64,000 nt of DNA. Origin: Bacteroidetes bacterium UBA2664 (GTDB taxonomy: Bacteria; Bacteroidota; Rhodothermia; Balneolales; Balneolaceae). Made by a program: the position numbers and the translations under genes. The stretch lies in contig DEMS01000034.1 of assembly GCA_002359315.1 (NCBI GenBank), positions 62,001-126,000 of the forward strand, written 5' to 3'. The notes under the pieces were generated by a model that worked only from the letters and a program-made list of their open reading frames with translations, was not told the DNA's origin and searched no databases. Shown here piece after piece: positions 1 to 9,069 of this stretch; position 1 is the stretch's first letter, and each line of letters begins with the position of its first letter.

Positions 1-1
1 G

Positions 2-1624
2 GATCACTACAACTGGAAAAAATTGAAAAATGGAGATTGTCTGATTGCATATTCTCCGGATAGTAATGAGCTGATTAATTTAGTGGAGATCGTTCAAACG
101 AATTCCAGGAAGAAAATTGCTATCCATGAAAAACTACCGGATGAATCCATATGGGTGGGTCTGGCCCGGGCAAATTATAAACTGAAAGAAGAGGATATCA
201 CCGGCCTGATTGCACTTGGGAAAAAATCCAGTCGTGTCCTGTTTATGAAAGGCGATGAACTTGTATCCATTTTACCCATCATTACGGAGGGTGAAGATTC
301 AAACAATGTCTTAAATACTGTTTTCAGTAAGATATTATTTGAATTGGATAAGGGGGATCTGCCAAAGATAGACCGGTTGTTGCTCGTGCAGTCGTCCGAC
401 TTAAGTGAAATGGCTAAAGTCTATTTCCAAAGACAGTTTGATAATATTGAAGTCGATTATCTGGTTCCTGATCCGGATGTTCTAAGCTATTCAGACAAAA
501 CCTTTAAATCCCCCAAAGATCTTCAGCCCTATTTAAGTGCAATTGGTGCAGCTTGGGCGGCTACCAAAACAGATCAAAAAAGTTTTTCATCGTTATCGTT
601 GCTGCCCCAATATTTAATCGATAAGCAGCAACTTTATAAGATTGAATGGCATGGGTTAATCTTTTTAATACTGATCGGACTCTCTCCCCTGTTTTTGAAT
701 TATCTATATACTTTAAAATCGGATGAGTTAACGGATCTGCAGAACGAAATCGAGTTAAAAGAACTTCAAATTGAAAGTTTACGACCTACAGCGGATTCTA
801 CTGAAGCATTTATATCACGAACAAATCTGCTTCAAAACGAAAGTAATAATATTCTGAATCTGGCGGAATATAGTACGGAATGGTCAGAAGTGATGAATAT
901 CGTTAATAGCGGATTATCTGATATTCCCGGATTGTGGATTACTTCTGTAAGAAATAACGGCCAGAATTTAGCGATAACCGGTTTTTCACTCTCCCGAAAT
1001 AGTATTCCGCAATTGGCTCAATTATTTACAGATGTAAATATATTGAGTGTGGTTGAAACAGATCTTAGGGAAGAAACTGCTTATAATTTTGGAATCACTG
1101 TTAATAATTTCAGGCAAGACGTTGAGAGATATTCACCTGAAATGCCGGTGCCTGTCAGGATGACTGAGACACCGGAAGAAACGGTCTTCTCATCAGAAGA
1201 TAATGCGAATTCAAACAGTACTCCTCCGGCAATTGTGATTCAAAACAGGTCTACACCATCCGGTGTGAATAATGAGGATTTGACAACTTCAAATGAAGTT
1301 GAAATCATTGATGTTGAAATCCCCACGGAAGGTAATTTCAGTGAAGAATCTACTCAAAATATACCACAACAGAGCGATCAGCTTTCAGGCTCATTTAGTG
1401 TTGTTCTCCAATCCGTAAGCAGCAGCTCTGTTGCTGCAGAAAGAATCTCATATTTAGAAGAGATGGGTTATACAACTGCCCTTTGGTATTCTCAAATATC
1501 AGCAGAAGAGTCTTCCTGGAGAATTTCTTTTGGCCGTTTTCTCTCTGTTGATGATGCTGTTTTAGCAACCACACAGTTACCGAATGAATTTAGAAGTGAC
1601 TTGTTCATCATCAGAAATTTGTAA
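2..1624 (+). CDS. PilM/PilN-like pilus or secretion assembly protein with C-terminal SPOR domain (5' truncated)
   Basis: The frame is open to the window edge; a TTG at 23 is the first possible start but is probably internal, so the N-terminus is missing. Residue numbers run from that TTG. Residues 1-185 resemble the second half of the actin-like PilM/GspL fold (strand-rich, with LPIITEG and the closing SAIGAAWAA segment). A membrane helix lies at about 211-228, then a coiled coil and a PilN-like periplasmic domain to about 370, a Ser/Thr/Glu-rich linker, and a SPOR-like domain at about 455-533. PilM and PilN form the inner-membrane platform of type IV pili and type II secretion. A PilM-PilN fusion with a glycan-binding SPOR tail is unusual. 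It is followed after 11 bp by the PilO-like gene and then the secretin. Family assignment is by domain order and context; pilus or T2SS-like secretion cannot be separated here. Confidence 0.7.
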   Translation, partial: DHYNWKKLKNGDCLIAYSPDSNELINLVEIVQTNSRKKIAIHEKLPDESIWVGLARANYKLKEEDITGLIALGKKSSRVLFMKGDELVSILPIITEGEDSNNVLNTVFSKILFELDKGDLPKIDRLLLVQSSDLSEMAKVYFQRQFDNIEVDYLVPDPDVLSYSDKTFKSPKDLQPYLSAIGAAWAATKTDQKSFSSLSLLPQYLIDKQQLYKIEWHGLIFLILIGLSPLFLNYLYTLKSDELTDLQNEIELKELQIESLRPTADSTEAFISRTNLLQNESNNILNLAEYSTEWSEVMNIVNSGLSDIPGLWITSVRNNGQNLAITGFSLSRNSIPQLAQLFTDVNILSVVETDLREETAYNFGITVNNFRQDVERYSPEMPVPVRMTETPEETVFSSEDNANSNSTPPAIVIQNRSTPSGVNNEDLTTSNEVEIIDVEIPTEGNFSEESTQNIPQQSDQLSGSFSVVLQSVSSSSVAAERISYLEEMGYTTALWYSQISAEESSWRISFGRFLSVDDAVLATTQLPNEFRSDLFIIRNL

Positions 1625-1635
1625 TAGATAGAGCT

Positions 1636-2490
1636 ATGAAACAAGGATTACGAAATACCCTTATTCTGATATTAACACTGATCCTGATCGTTGGAGGAGG
1701 ATGGTATTATCTTGAATTTACCTACAACAGCCAAATTGAAGATGCTTCAGATGAATTGGAAGTTGTCGAAAACGAATTAACCGTTGTCCGGGAATTTTCA
1801 GAAATGTATGCCAATGCCCAGGCCATGTATGTTGATGCTGTTTTTATTAGAGAAAATCATCCAAAAGAACTCTTTTTAAACAGTAATACCAGTCAGATTT
1901 ATAATTATCTGCAAGAATTGAATCGTTCCGAATCATTCACTGAACTCAATTTTAATTTTACAGACTCCCTTCAGCTTGAAGATCATGGAATCATTAATGT
2001 TGAATTACAAGGCGAAGGAAACTATCAAAATCTGGTTAATTTTCTCTATCGTATCGAGCATAGCAGACCTTTTATAAAAATTAATTCTGTCGCATTACAA
2101 GGCATCTCTGATGCTGAGCGCCTGAACCGTGTCAATTATAGTGTCCAATTAGGGGCTTATTATCGGAGAGGGAATTGGAGTGAATTCACAGCACACCCGG
2201 AAACCGTTTCTTCTCCGTCAGACCGTATTCATAACCCTTATTACCCACTTATTCACTCCGTTCCGGCGAATGAGGATAATCTTCCGGATGTAGATAACAG
2301 CCGATTAATTGTTCTCACCGGAACCACTGCACATATCATTGATCAAAACGGTGAAATGAAACGGCTGAATGTGGGTGACAGAGTCTATCTTGGCAGATTG
2401 GCATCGATCAATATAGAACGGGGTGAAGCTCTATTTCAGCTTAACAGAGGCGGTATTGCTGACCGTATTATTTTAACTTTAGACCAGTAA
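1636..2490 (+). CDS. PilO-like protein with PilP/GspC-like C-terminal domain
   Basis: This 284-aa protein has one N-terminal membrane helix (about 7-26), a coiled coil (about 30-60), and a PilO-type ferredoxin-like periplasmic domain to about 180 (NLVNFLYRIEHSRPFIKI is the recognisable core). After a Pro/Ser-rich linker, residues 220-284 form a small beta domain (RLIVLTGTTAHIIDQNGEM, then LNVGDRVYLGRL) resembling the PilP/GspC homology region that contacts the secretin. PilO normally pairs with PilN and PilP links the pair to the secretin, so one polypeptide may do both jobs. It lies 11 bp after the PilM/N gene and 19 bp before the secretin, so it is in the same operon. The PilP-like assignment is from motif and position only. 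Confidence 0.7.
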   Translation: MKQGLRNTLILILTLILIVGGGWYYLEFTYNSQIEDASDELEVVENELTVVREFSEMYANAQAMYVDAVFIRENHPKELFLNSNTSQIYNYLQELNRSESFTELNFNFTDSLQLEDHGIINVELQGEGNYQNLVNFLYRIEHSRPFIKINSVALQGISDAERLNRVNYSVQLGAYYRRGNWSEFTAHPETVSSPSDRIHNPYYPLIHSVPANEDNLPDVDNSRLIVLTGTTAHIIDQNGEMKRLNVGDRVYLGRLASINIERGEALFQLNRGGIADRIILTLDQ

Positions 2491-2509
2491 ATCATTTAAT
2501 AAAACGATT

Positions 2510-3703
2510 ATGAAAAAAAGATATCTGATCTTCCCAATACTCCTATTTTTTGTAGCTCAACCCTGCTTTTCTCAGGATCGGCTGCCGGCTTGGGAGTACA
2601 CGAATCCATCGGAACTCATTGCTATTTCTGAAGAGGTTCCATTTCAGGATGCACTATCTATCCTTGAAGAGATATCCATCGAGGTACGGGATAAAATTTT
2701 CATCAATCAATCCACATATCAAGGACCAATTGGAATCAATATACCTCAGATGCATTGGATGGATGCTCTGAATTATATAACCGCTCACAATAATCTCTAT
2801 TTCAGGGAGTATGACCGATATATTGAGATCCTGGACGCTCCTACAACGACAGGTGCACTTTCAGCATCCACTGATCCCGGTGTAGCAGAAATTGTTGATA
2901 GAATAAATTTTCAGACCAGGGAGATTGAGATATCAGCCACTTTTTTCCAGGGAAGCAGACAATTAATTCGGGAACTTGGAATCGACTGGACCAGCCTTAA
3001 TAATGATAAAGTTCGCATTTCGAGTGCAGGAGCATCCAACGTGAGTCAGCAGTTTTTTGAAGCTGAAGTTAACTTTCTAGACATCCTGAATTCCGGATGG
3101 GATATCAATGCTCTGTTTAACGCTTTTGAAACGACTGATAATGGTGAAATTATTGCATCGCCAACAATTAAGGTAGTCGATGGTGAAGAAGGATTTATTC
3201 AGGTTGGACAGGATTTCTCTATCAAACAGAGAGATTTTGCGGGAAATGTTACCGATCAGTTTTTTGAAACAGGAACAATACTGAGGGTAACCCCACGTGT
3301 GTTGGTACATGAAGGAACCCCTTATGTTTATATGACGGTAGCAGCGGAACGAAGTACAGCATCACCCGATCCGGTCAGTACCATTATTAATAAAACAGAG
3401 GCTAATTCTGAAATTTTACTTCTGAGTGGTGAAAGCACCGTTATCGCAGGCCTGTATGAGACAGACGTCCAAAAAACCAGAAGAGGCATTCCTATTTTAA
3501 AAGATCTTCCCGGTTGGTTTTTGGGGCTGCGATATCTATTTGGATATGAGTCCACAAGCTCAAGTGTGCAAGAGTTGGTGATATTGATCAAGGCAACTCT
3601 ATTGCCTACGTTAGAGGAGAGATTAGCAGCACCTTTAATAACGAATCAACAACTCTTACAAGAAAGGCGAACACAATTTGAAGAAGAACTCAATAATAAT
3701 TAG
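2510..3703 (+). CDS. Short outer-membrane secretin (PilQ/GspD family)
   Basis: A signal peptide covers about 1-21 (hydrophobic core, then PCFSQ). Residues 45-110 look like an STN/N0-type domain (Ile-rich, ending YDRYIEILDAP). Residues 130-370 are the secretin barrel domain, with the family segment GEIIASPTIKVVDGEEGFI, the TPRVL strand and the closing GIPILKDLPG followed by VQELVILIKATLLP. Secretins form the multimeric outer-membrane channel for type IV pili and type II secretion. At 397 aa it is much shorter than usual PilQ (600-700 aa), lacking AMIN and repeated N1 domains. It is the last gene of the operon and is followed by a bidirectional hairpin terminator. The family call is firm; which machine it serves is inferred. 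Confidence 0.88.
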   Translation: MKKRYLIFPILLFFVAQPCFSQDRLPAWEYTNPSELIAISEEVPFQDALSILEEISIEVRDKIFINQSTYQGPIGINIPQMHWMDALNYITAHNNLYFREYDRYIEILDAPTTTGALSASTDPGVAEIVDRINFQTREIEISATFFQGSRQLIRELGIDWTSLNNDKVRISSAGASNVSQQFFEAEVNFLDILNSGWDINALFNAFETTDNGEIIASPTIKVVDGEEGFIQVGQDFSIKQRDFAGNVTDQFFETGTILRVTPRVLVHEGTPYVYMTVAAERSTASPDPVSTIINKTEANSEILLLSGESTVIAGLYETDVQKTRRGIPILKDLPGWFLGLRYLFGYESTSSSVQELVILIKATLLPTLEERLAAPLITNQQLLQERRTQFEEELNNN

Positions 3704-3895
3704 CGCTCAAGTGGCTTGAACTGATTTTTTAAATTGTCTGATTTAGTACTTGGTTACTGTTTATTATCAGATCTATTTGCCTGAGTTATTCTGAGAGTAA
3801 TTTTTATAAGTGGCTAATGACTTAAAATACTGTCCTGTATTTCTGCCAATGAAACAGTATGGGTTTCTAGGGATGGATAGGCAGTTAAATAAAAA

Positions 3896-3940
3896 AAGAG
3901 AGAGGGAACTGAGTGTTAATAACTCAATTCCCTCCCTCTT
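3896..3940. terminator. Bidirectional hairpin terminator
   Basis: Arms 3896-3914 and 3922-3940 pair over 19 bp with two mismatches around a 7-nt loop. An A-run lies on the left and T-rich sequence on the right, so it can end transcription from the secretin operon (+) and from the facing pilin-like operon (-). Confidence 0.8.
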
Positions 3941-3975
3941 TTCACTTCTAATTCAATTCTTTATATCACTTATTA

Positions 3976-4497
3976 CTAGAGCTGTAATGAAGCAGCCACT
4001 ACATTTCTAAGGTATATCTGTCTTTCTGAGAATGATTTTGCAGTCTGAATGTCACCGTTAAAATTCACATGAGCAATCGGATTACTTTCAGCTGTTAATT
4101 TAACATTAATAAAACGAATTTGATTTAAGGGAACACTTGACGGTTCAGCAGTAAATTCTAATGATGAAAGATATGCCGGATGTTCGATGACAATCTCATT
4201 CAGTGTCGTTTGATTCACTTTTTTGATAACCAAATGATTATCAACTCTCTCCATTGTGACCCGGATACCGTCAATAGTATCATAAACAATTGAGTTTGTT
4301 GACAGTGTCACAATATTATTGGCTGTTTTCATCTCTTCCTGAATAATAGTTGAAGCCAGCTCTGAAAAAGTCTGCATCTCATTACTCAGGCGGTTATCCA
4401 CTTGTGATTCCATCATGAACGCATTCAATCTGAAGATCATAATGATCAGAAGGCCTACGATGATTGGGGGGACGAGTTTATCTAATAAAATTGCCAT
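3976..4497 (-). CDS. Single-pass membrane protein with pilin-like architecture
   Basis: I do not recognise a named family. The 173-aa product starts with a hydrophobic helix at about 8-25 (LVPPIIVGLLIIMIFRLNAF), continues as a predicted amphipathic helix to about 60, then a small beta-rich domain. That is the lollipop layout of minor pilins or pseudopilins, but there is no Gly-Phe prepilin peptidase site before the helix. It lies 20 bp after the 136-aa gene on the same strand, with similar architecture, and faces the PilM/N-PilO-secretin operon, so a role as a structural or priming subunit of that machine is reasonable. Function is inferred from layout and neighbours only. Confidence 0.6.
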   Translation of the reverse strand: MAILLDKLVPPIIVGLLIIMIFRLNAFMMESQVDNRLSNEMQTFSELASTIIQEEMKTANNIVTLSTNSIVYDTIDGIRVTMERVDNHLVIKKVNQTTLNEIVIEHPAYLSSLEFTAEPSSVPLNQIRFINVKLTAESNPIAHVNFNGDIQTAKSFSERQIYLRNVVAASLQL

Positions 4498-4517
4498 AAT
4501 TTCCTCTTCTGTGTTGC

Positions 4518-4928
4518 TTACTGCAATTCAACGACTGCAGTCCTATACTCTGTTTTTAATGCCAAATCTTCACTTCTATACACTCTGATTGTGGCAGTTT
4601 TTCCAAATTGATTGTGTATTAACTCTTTTTCAGCGGAGAGATCAACCGTTACATAAAAAAGCTCATTTATCTGAGACCGTATCTCCATGCGGCTCAATGA
4701 ATCATTTAAATTATTCAACCCTCCAAATGCCGCATCCAAACTGTCATAATTAAATGCATATGACTGAATTTCCTCGGCAATGGTCCAACCGATACTCATT
4801 GCACTTGAGGTCGTCTGGTCATCAACCCTATGGACAATAGACTGTACATACAAGGAACGCACGTTCATCGCGATAATCCCGAAGATGATCAATGCGCCGA
4901 TGGTTAGTATAGTTTGCCCGGTTGCCAT
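4518..4928 (-). CDS. Small single-pass pilin-like protein
   Basis: A 136-aa protein of unknown family. It begins with MATGQTILTIGALIIFGIIA, a membrane helix placed immediately at the N-terminus as in mature pilins, followed by a helical stretch containing AMSIGWTIAEEIQSYA and a short beta-strand domain ending in TEYRTAVVEL. No prepilin leader is visible. It is the upstream partner of the 173-aa gene and probably co-transcribed with it. The helix-then-beta layout repeats in all four minus-strand genes of this locus, which suggests one set of minor subunits. Confidence is high that it is a gene, low on function. Confidence 0.6.
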   Translation of the reverse strand: MATGQTILTIGALIIFGIIAMNVRSLYVQSIVHRVDDQTTSSAMSIGWTIAEEIQSYAFNYDSLDAAFGGLNNLNDSLSRMEIRSQINELFYVTVDLSAEKELIHNQFGKTATIRVYRSEDLALKTEYRTAVVELQ

Positions 4929-5321
4929 TTAGTTACCCCAGTTTCAGTTTCTATATTTAATATAAACATTAAAATTTCTTAATAAAACTATTTTATCTAA
5001 TTTTTTTTATTAAGATAAATTAATATTTATATCTGATTCATTGCAGTTAATGTCTAATTAAGGGTTCTTTACAGTACATTTATAAACCTTATGAACTCTT
5101 GTATACTACTATGATGAATGAAATTCCCATTTGTTACGAAAAACATTAAGAAAATTTTAATATTTAAAAAGAGTGACCCTAACCAAAACCTATAGTATTA
5201 CTGCACATCCATTTAATTTAAATAGTTTGACACTTTTGGTTATTTGACGATACGAAAAGAGTGAATTATCGGATGGGATTTTTTTAGAAATAATAACATT
5301 CTGAGTTTTTTACCGATAAAA
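4929..5321. other. AT-rich intergenic gap
   Basis: 393 bp without a supported gene, very AT-rich, separating the small pilin-like pair from the two beta-helix genes; all are on the minus strand. It probably holds the promoter of the small pair. No clear hairpin terminator, repeat or RNA gene was seen. Confidence 0.5.
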
Positions 5322-6629
5322 CTAATTCCAGAAAAGAAGTGAATAAACAGGACCATCCCCGGCAGATAAATCAGGAAGATCTTCTTCAGATACCTCATTA
5401 AATTGTACACGGGCAGCTCCTGAGGCAATAAATGATGAGCTAATCACTGATCCATAGATAACGCTTGACCCTGACATTGAAACGTGAGAATTGGGAGCAT
5501 AGATCACTCTTGAATTCGCTGAGGCCGCACCACTCACTGTTATATTATCACCTCCTGATATGAGTGATCCTTTTAAAGAGTTTGAGCCGGAGATGGTGAC
5601 ATCCGCAGTCTCCACAAAAATTCCGCCATTATACACTGTTAATCCGGCAAAACTAAGATTCGTTGTTCCTCCATAATAGATGAAAAAATCATTGACACTG
5701 CCGCTATTATTGATGGTACTGCTGCCGGAGATGGTAAAATTATCTTCAATCACAATGGTTAGAGATCCAGACCCCGTCAAATGAACATGCCCCTGAATAA
5801 TATTGAAATTTCCAACATGAAGAGTACTCTCTCCATCTACTTCAATGGTTAAATGGGTGTTGCTTGTCACATTCACTTCCGGAAGATAAAATCCATCATA
5901 ATCATTAAATTCAAGAGTCCTTGAAGTAGATCCACTCACATAAACAGAAGCCCCATACATCTCTTTTGATGGATATTCAGGGAACAGGGGCATGGGATAG
6001 TCTAACTCCTCACCCATCACTTCAACACCCAGCCCTACATTGCCGGAATGATTTTTCTCATCCACAACAACATCCGGATTACCGCCGGGCCCAATATAGA
6101 GGGTACTGTCTATTTGTGTTGACCATGCTAACACCACCGCATTCATATCGGTGCTATTAATGGATGCATCCCCTTGTATAGATGCGCTTCCCTGAAGCTC
6201 TATCGACGCCTCTGAGTGAACTGCAGATGTAAATTGCGGATTCCAATCGGGTATTTCTTCGAGTAATCCTGCGCGAACCATCGATCTGTTTCCTTCAAAG
6301 TCCCCTTCTATGGATACAAATAGAGTATCTCCGGTACTGTTTGTAATAACCCGATAGGATCCATTGATATCACCCCATTGCTCTAATCCATCATTTGGAA
6401 ATTGATAACTTCCATCCTGAGCCGGCATGAATTGACTGTCGGTTCCATTCTCACGAATATCACTCATAACGACCATCATCGTGCTTTGAGCAATATTATG
6501 TGCCTGATTATTGCTAAACGTATCTACATTTCTAAGTGTAGAAGAGAACATCGCACTTCTTAAACCAAACGAATATGTGATTATCGAAAAAACAAGTGCC
6601 GATACAATGATAAGTGCATATTTTCCCAT
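5322..6629 (-). CDS. PilX-like protein with beta-helix body (copy 1)
   Basis: The 435-aa protein starts MGKYALIIVSALVFSIITYS, a membrane helix at the very N-terminus, followed by an amphipathic helix (NNQAHNIAQSTMMVVMSDI) like PilX or other pilin N-domains. From about residue 130 it has short repeats rich in Gly, Ser, Val and Ile (GSASIQGDASINS; then TISGSNSLKGSLISGGDNIT and the steps after it), typical of a right-handed beta-helix or bactofilin-like fold, and it ends YSLLFWN. This layout recalls proteins annotated with a PilX N-terminal and DUF7305-like domain. It is a tandem paralogue of the next gene, sharing start, end and spacing of motifs. A surface or pilus-tip role is an inference. 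Confidence 0.65.
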   Translation of the reverse strand: MGKYALIIVSALVFSIITYSFGLRSAMFSSTLRNVDTFSNNQAHNIAQSTMMVVMSDIRENGTDSQFMPAQDGSYQFPNDGLEQWGDINGSYRVITNSTGDTLFVSIEGDFEGNRSMVRAGLLEEIPDWNPQFTSAVHSEASIELQGSASIQGDASINSTDMNAVVLAWSTQIDSTLYIGPGGNPDVVVDEKNHSGNVGLGVEVMGEELDYPMPLFPEYPSKEMYGASVYVSGSTSRTLEFNDYDGFYLPEVNVTSNTHLTIEVDGESTLHVGNFNIIQGHVHLTGSGSLTIVIEDNFTISGSSTINNSGSVNDFFIYYGGTTNLSFAGLTVYNGGIFVETADVTISGSNSLKGSLISGGDNITVSGAASANSRVIYAPNSHVSMSGSSVIYGSVISSSFIASGAARVQFNEVSEEDLPDLSAGDGPVYSLLFWN

Positions 6630-6776
6630 TTCTTATACATCTGCTTCCTGAATGCTTGTATGCAGGAGAAAATATCAACTTCGATCTGCCCCTACATTAC
6701 TATAGATGCACATAGAACTTGTTTGTTTCAAAAAATTTTGGAATGCACTCTATCTGCAATAGCTATTTAGAGCAAA

Positions 6777-8078
6777 TTAATTCCAATAAAGAAGGGTATA
6801 AACAGGATCTGCTGCACTTTGCAGGTCCGGAAGTTCATCATCAGGGATGTCTGTGAAATCTACAATAGAGTTGTTTGAAGCTGAAAATGAATCACTTATA
6901 ACTGCACCTTTAATGAAGCTGGCCCCACTCATACTGACATGTGCATTCGGTGCGTAAATCACCCGCGCGTTAACCTCTGCGTTCCCACTGAGTGATACAT
7001 TATTCCCGCCGGATATCAATGACCCCTGAAAGGTATTCGAGCCGGTAATGGTTATATCAGCACTCTTTAAAAATAGTCCGGCATTGTAAAGGGTTGTACC
7101 ACTAAAACTTAGATTAGAATCACCCCCATATAACGTAAAAACCCTGCTCGTTTCACCGCCACCATTTACTGAACTGTTTCCTCCGATATCAAAAACATCT
7201 TCAGCTATAATGGTTAATGTACCGGTACCCGTTATATGCAAGTGTCCTTGATTCACTTCAAAACGGCTGGTATAGAGTACACTCTCCCCATTTACTTCTA
7301 CGGTCAGGTCATTCCCTCCTTTCACCGTAACTTCCGGTATATAATATCCATCGTATTCACTGAACGCTAACGTTCTGGGACTGCCCCCACCCAAATTTAC
7401 GGATGCACCCACCAAGTCTTTCGATGGGTACGCAGGAAATGCCGGCATTGGATAGTCCTGCTCCTCTGCCAGTGCTTCAGTTTCTAAACCCACATTCGTT
7501 GCGAACTCATCCTGCTTATCAATTACATAACCGGGATCTGCACCGGGTCCCACATATAACGAACTGTCTATAAAAGCTGTAGAACTCAGATATACTGCAT
7601 CCTGAGCTGTACTGTTAGTCGAAACATGCCCTTTTATATTTGCACTTCCATTCAAAGTTATATTCCCCTCTGTATGAACAGCGGTATCAAATTGCGGATT
7701 CCAGGGAGGAACTGTTGCCAGAAAACCTGCCGTGGAACTGGAGGACCTATCTTCATATAATCCGGTTGAAATGATTCTCAAAGTGTCTCCGGAACTCACA
7801 GTTTCTACCTGATAAGAACCACGGACATCACTCCACTGTGTAACCGATGATTGATAAGTCCCACCACTAACCGGAACAAAAACACTGTTGCTTCCTTTTT
7901 CCTTGATATCATTCATCACAACCATCATCGTACTTTGTGCAATACTGTTGGCCTGATTTCCTGAGAAGGTTTCTACAATTCGAAGTGTAGATGAAAACAT
8001 TGCACTCCTCAAACCGCTTGAATAGGTTAGAATTGAAAATACAAGTGCAGAAACAATGATAAGAGCATATTTACCCAT
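6777..8078 (-). CDS. PilX-like protein with beta-helix body (copy 2)
   Basis: A paralogue of the downstream gene along its whole length. The start at 8078 was chosen because it gives MGKYALIIVSALVFSILTYS, matching the paralogue almost exactly; an ATG 14 codons upstream would add a charged extension without counterpart. The helix is followed by NSIAQSTMMVVMNDI, then a Gly/Ser-rich beta-helix body (for example VYLSSTAFIDSSLYVGPGAD, then TITGSNTFQGSLISGGNNVS) and the end YTLLYWN. The conserved N-terminus and C-terminal aromatic end across both copies, with diverged surfaces between, fits a duplicated surface subunit. It is first in the minus-strand run and has 205 bp of upstream DNA for a promoter. 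Confidence 0.65.
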   Translation of the reverse strand: MGKYALIIVSALVFSILTYSSGLRSAMFSSTLRIVETFSGNQANSIAQSTMMVVMNDIKEKGSNSVFVPVSGGTYQSSVTQWSDVRGSYQVETVSSGDTLRIISTGLYEDRSSSSTAGFLATVPPWNPQFDTAVHTEGNITLNGSANIKGHVSTNSTAQDAVYLSSTAFIDSSLYVGPGADPGYVIDKQDEFATNVGLETEALAEEQDYPMPAFPAYPSKDLVGASVNLGGGSPRTLAFSEYDGYYIPEVTVKGGNDLTVEVNGESVLYTSRFEVNQGHLHITGTGTLTIIAEDVFDIGGNSSVNGGGETSRVFTLYGGDSNLSFSGTTLYNAGLFLKSADITITGSNTFQGSLISGGNNVSLSGNAEVNARVIYAPNAHVSMSGASFIKGAVISDSFSASNNSIVDFTDIPDDELPDLQSAADPVYTLLYWN

Positions 8079-8241
8079 AACAGTAACCTTTTTATTACTA
8101 TACGCAATAATCTTGCGCATCAGGTAAAATATTAAAAAATTTTAATACTTTACTAATACTTTTTTATCCTCTGCAAAATGGGCCTGAATACAACCGGTAT
8201 AAAAGGCCTTGAAACTGCTTTAAATCCATTTTAACATTCTA

Positions 8242-8270
8242 CTTGATCATTGAATCATTTAGTATCTTTA
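8242..8270 (+). promoter_or_regulatory. Possible Bacteroidota-type promoter
   Basis: A CTTG at 8242-8245 and TATCTTTA at 8263-8270 resemble the TTTG / TAnnTTTG promoter of Bacteroidota, just ahead of the methyltransferase start. The spacer is 17 nt, shorter than the usual 19-21, and the leader would be very short, so the match is weak. Confidence 0.2.
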
Positions 8271-8283
8271 TCTAAATCAATCA

Positions 8284-8931
8284 ATGTACTTTAGTTTGAA
8301 CTGTATTCTCTGCAATTTTCCGGGCACACCTCTTGTTCTTCAAGATCAATCTTGTAACTATTATGGGTGCACAAACTGTGGCCTCTATTTTATGGATCCG
8401 GATAACCACCTGCCAAAAAATGAAGAAAAAGAACGGTATGACCTGCATGAAAATGATCCTGAAGACACCAGATATAGAGAATTTCTCAGTCAAATATTTG
8501 ACCCTCTGATAAAACGGTTATCTCCCGGTTTGCACGGACTCGACTACGGCTCCGGACCCGGGCCCACTCTTCATTTGATGTTTGAAGAAGCCGGGTTTAA
8601 TATGAATATCTTTGATCCATTTTATCAACCGGATAACACTGTTCTTAAACAATCTTATGATTTTATTGTCACTACAGAAACTGCCGAACATTTTTTCAAG
8701 CCTGCTGAAGAGTTTGATCGGTTATGGAATCTTCTAAATCCCGGCGGAATATTGGGTGTTATGACAATGCAACTGCGAGATCCCTCAACATTTAACTCCT
8801 GGCACTATCGAAAAGATGACACCCATGTTGTTTTTTATCAGATAAAAACCTTTGAATGGCTATCCAAAAAATATGGCGCTATATTGGAAATCATCAATGA
8901 TAGAGTCGTTTTACTGCACAAAACTAAATAG
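8284..8931 (+). CDS. Class I SAM-dependent methyltransferase with N-terminal zinc-ribbon-like cysteines
   Basis: The first 35 residues contain two CxxC pairs (CILC and CTNC), likely a zinc ribbon. From about residue 75 the protein has a Rossmann-type methyltransferase fold: motif I is LDYGSGPGPT, with FDPFY as the acidic second strand, DFIVTTETAEHF as the central strand, and LLNPGGILGVMTMQL as the post-motif. It resembles the Methyltransf_23 group. The substrate is unknown. At 215 aa it is of normal length. It stands alone between the pilin-like genes and a DoxX-like gene, on the opposite strand from the former. Confidence 0.8.
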   Translation: MYFSLNCILCNFPGTPLVLQDQSCNYYGCTNCGLYFMDPDNHLPKNEEKERYDLHENDPEDTRYREFLSQIFDPLIKRLSPGLHGLDYGSGPGPTLHLMFEEAGFNMNIFDPFYQPDNTVLKQSYDFIVTTETAEHFFKPAEEFDRLWNLLNPGGILGVMTMQLRDPSTFNSWHYRKDDTHVVFYQIKTFEWLSKKYGAILEIINDRVVLLHKTK

Positions 8932-9069
8932 TAATTAAATAACCATTGAATTTAATTTATTAAAACCAGATTAAAACTGTTTCAATAACCCGATTAGTAC
9001 TATCTCAAAACACTAATTAGAGATCAAATATCCAATAAAACCAACATTTTAAAAATCAAACATCTAACT

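Noticed and set aside
3810..4010. 66-aa plus-strand open frame after the secretin
   Set aside because: It reads through the bidirectional terminator and into the 3' end of the convergent gene; no domain.
5240..5428. 62-aa minus-strand open frame
   Set aside because: It overlaps the end of the beta-helix gene in another frame and has no family-like features.
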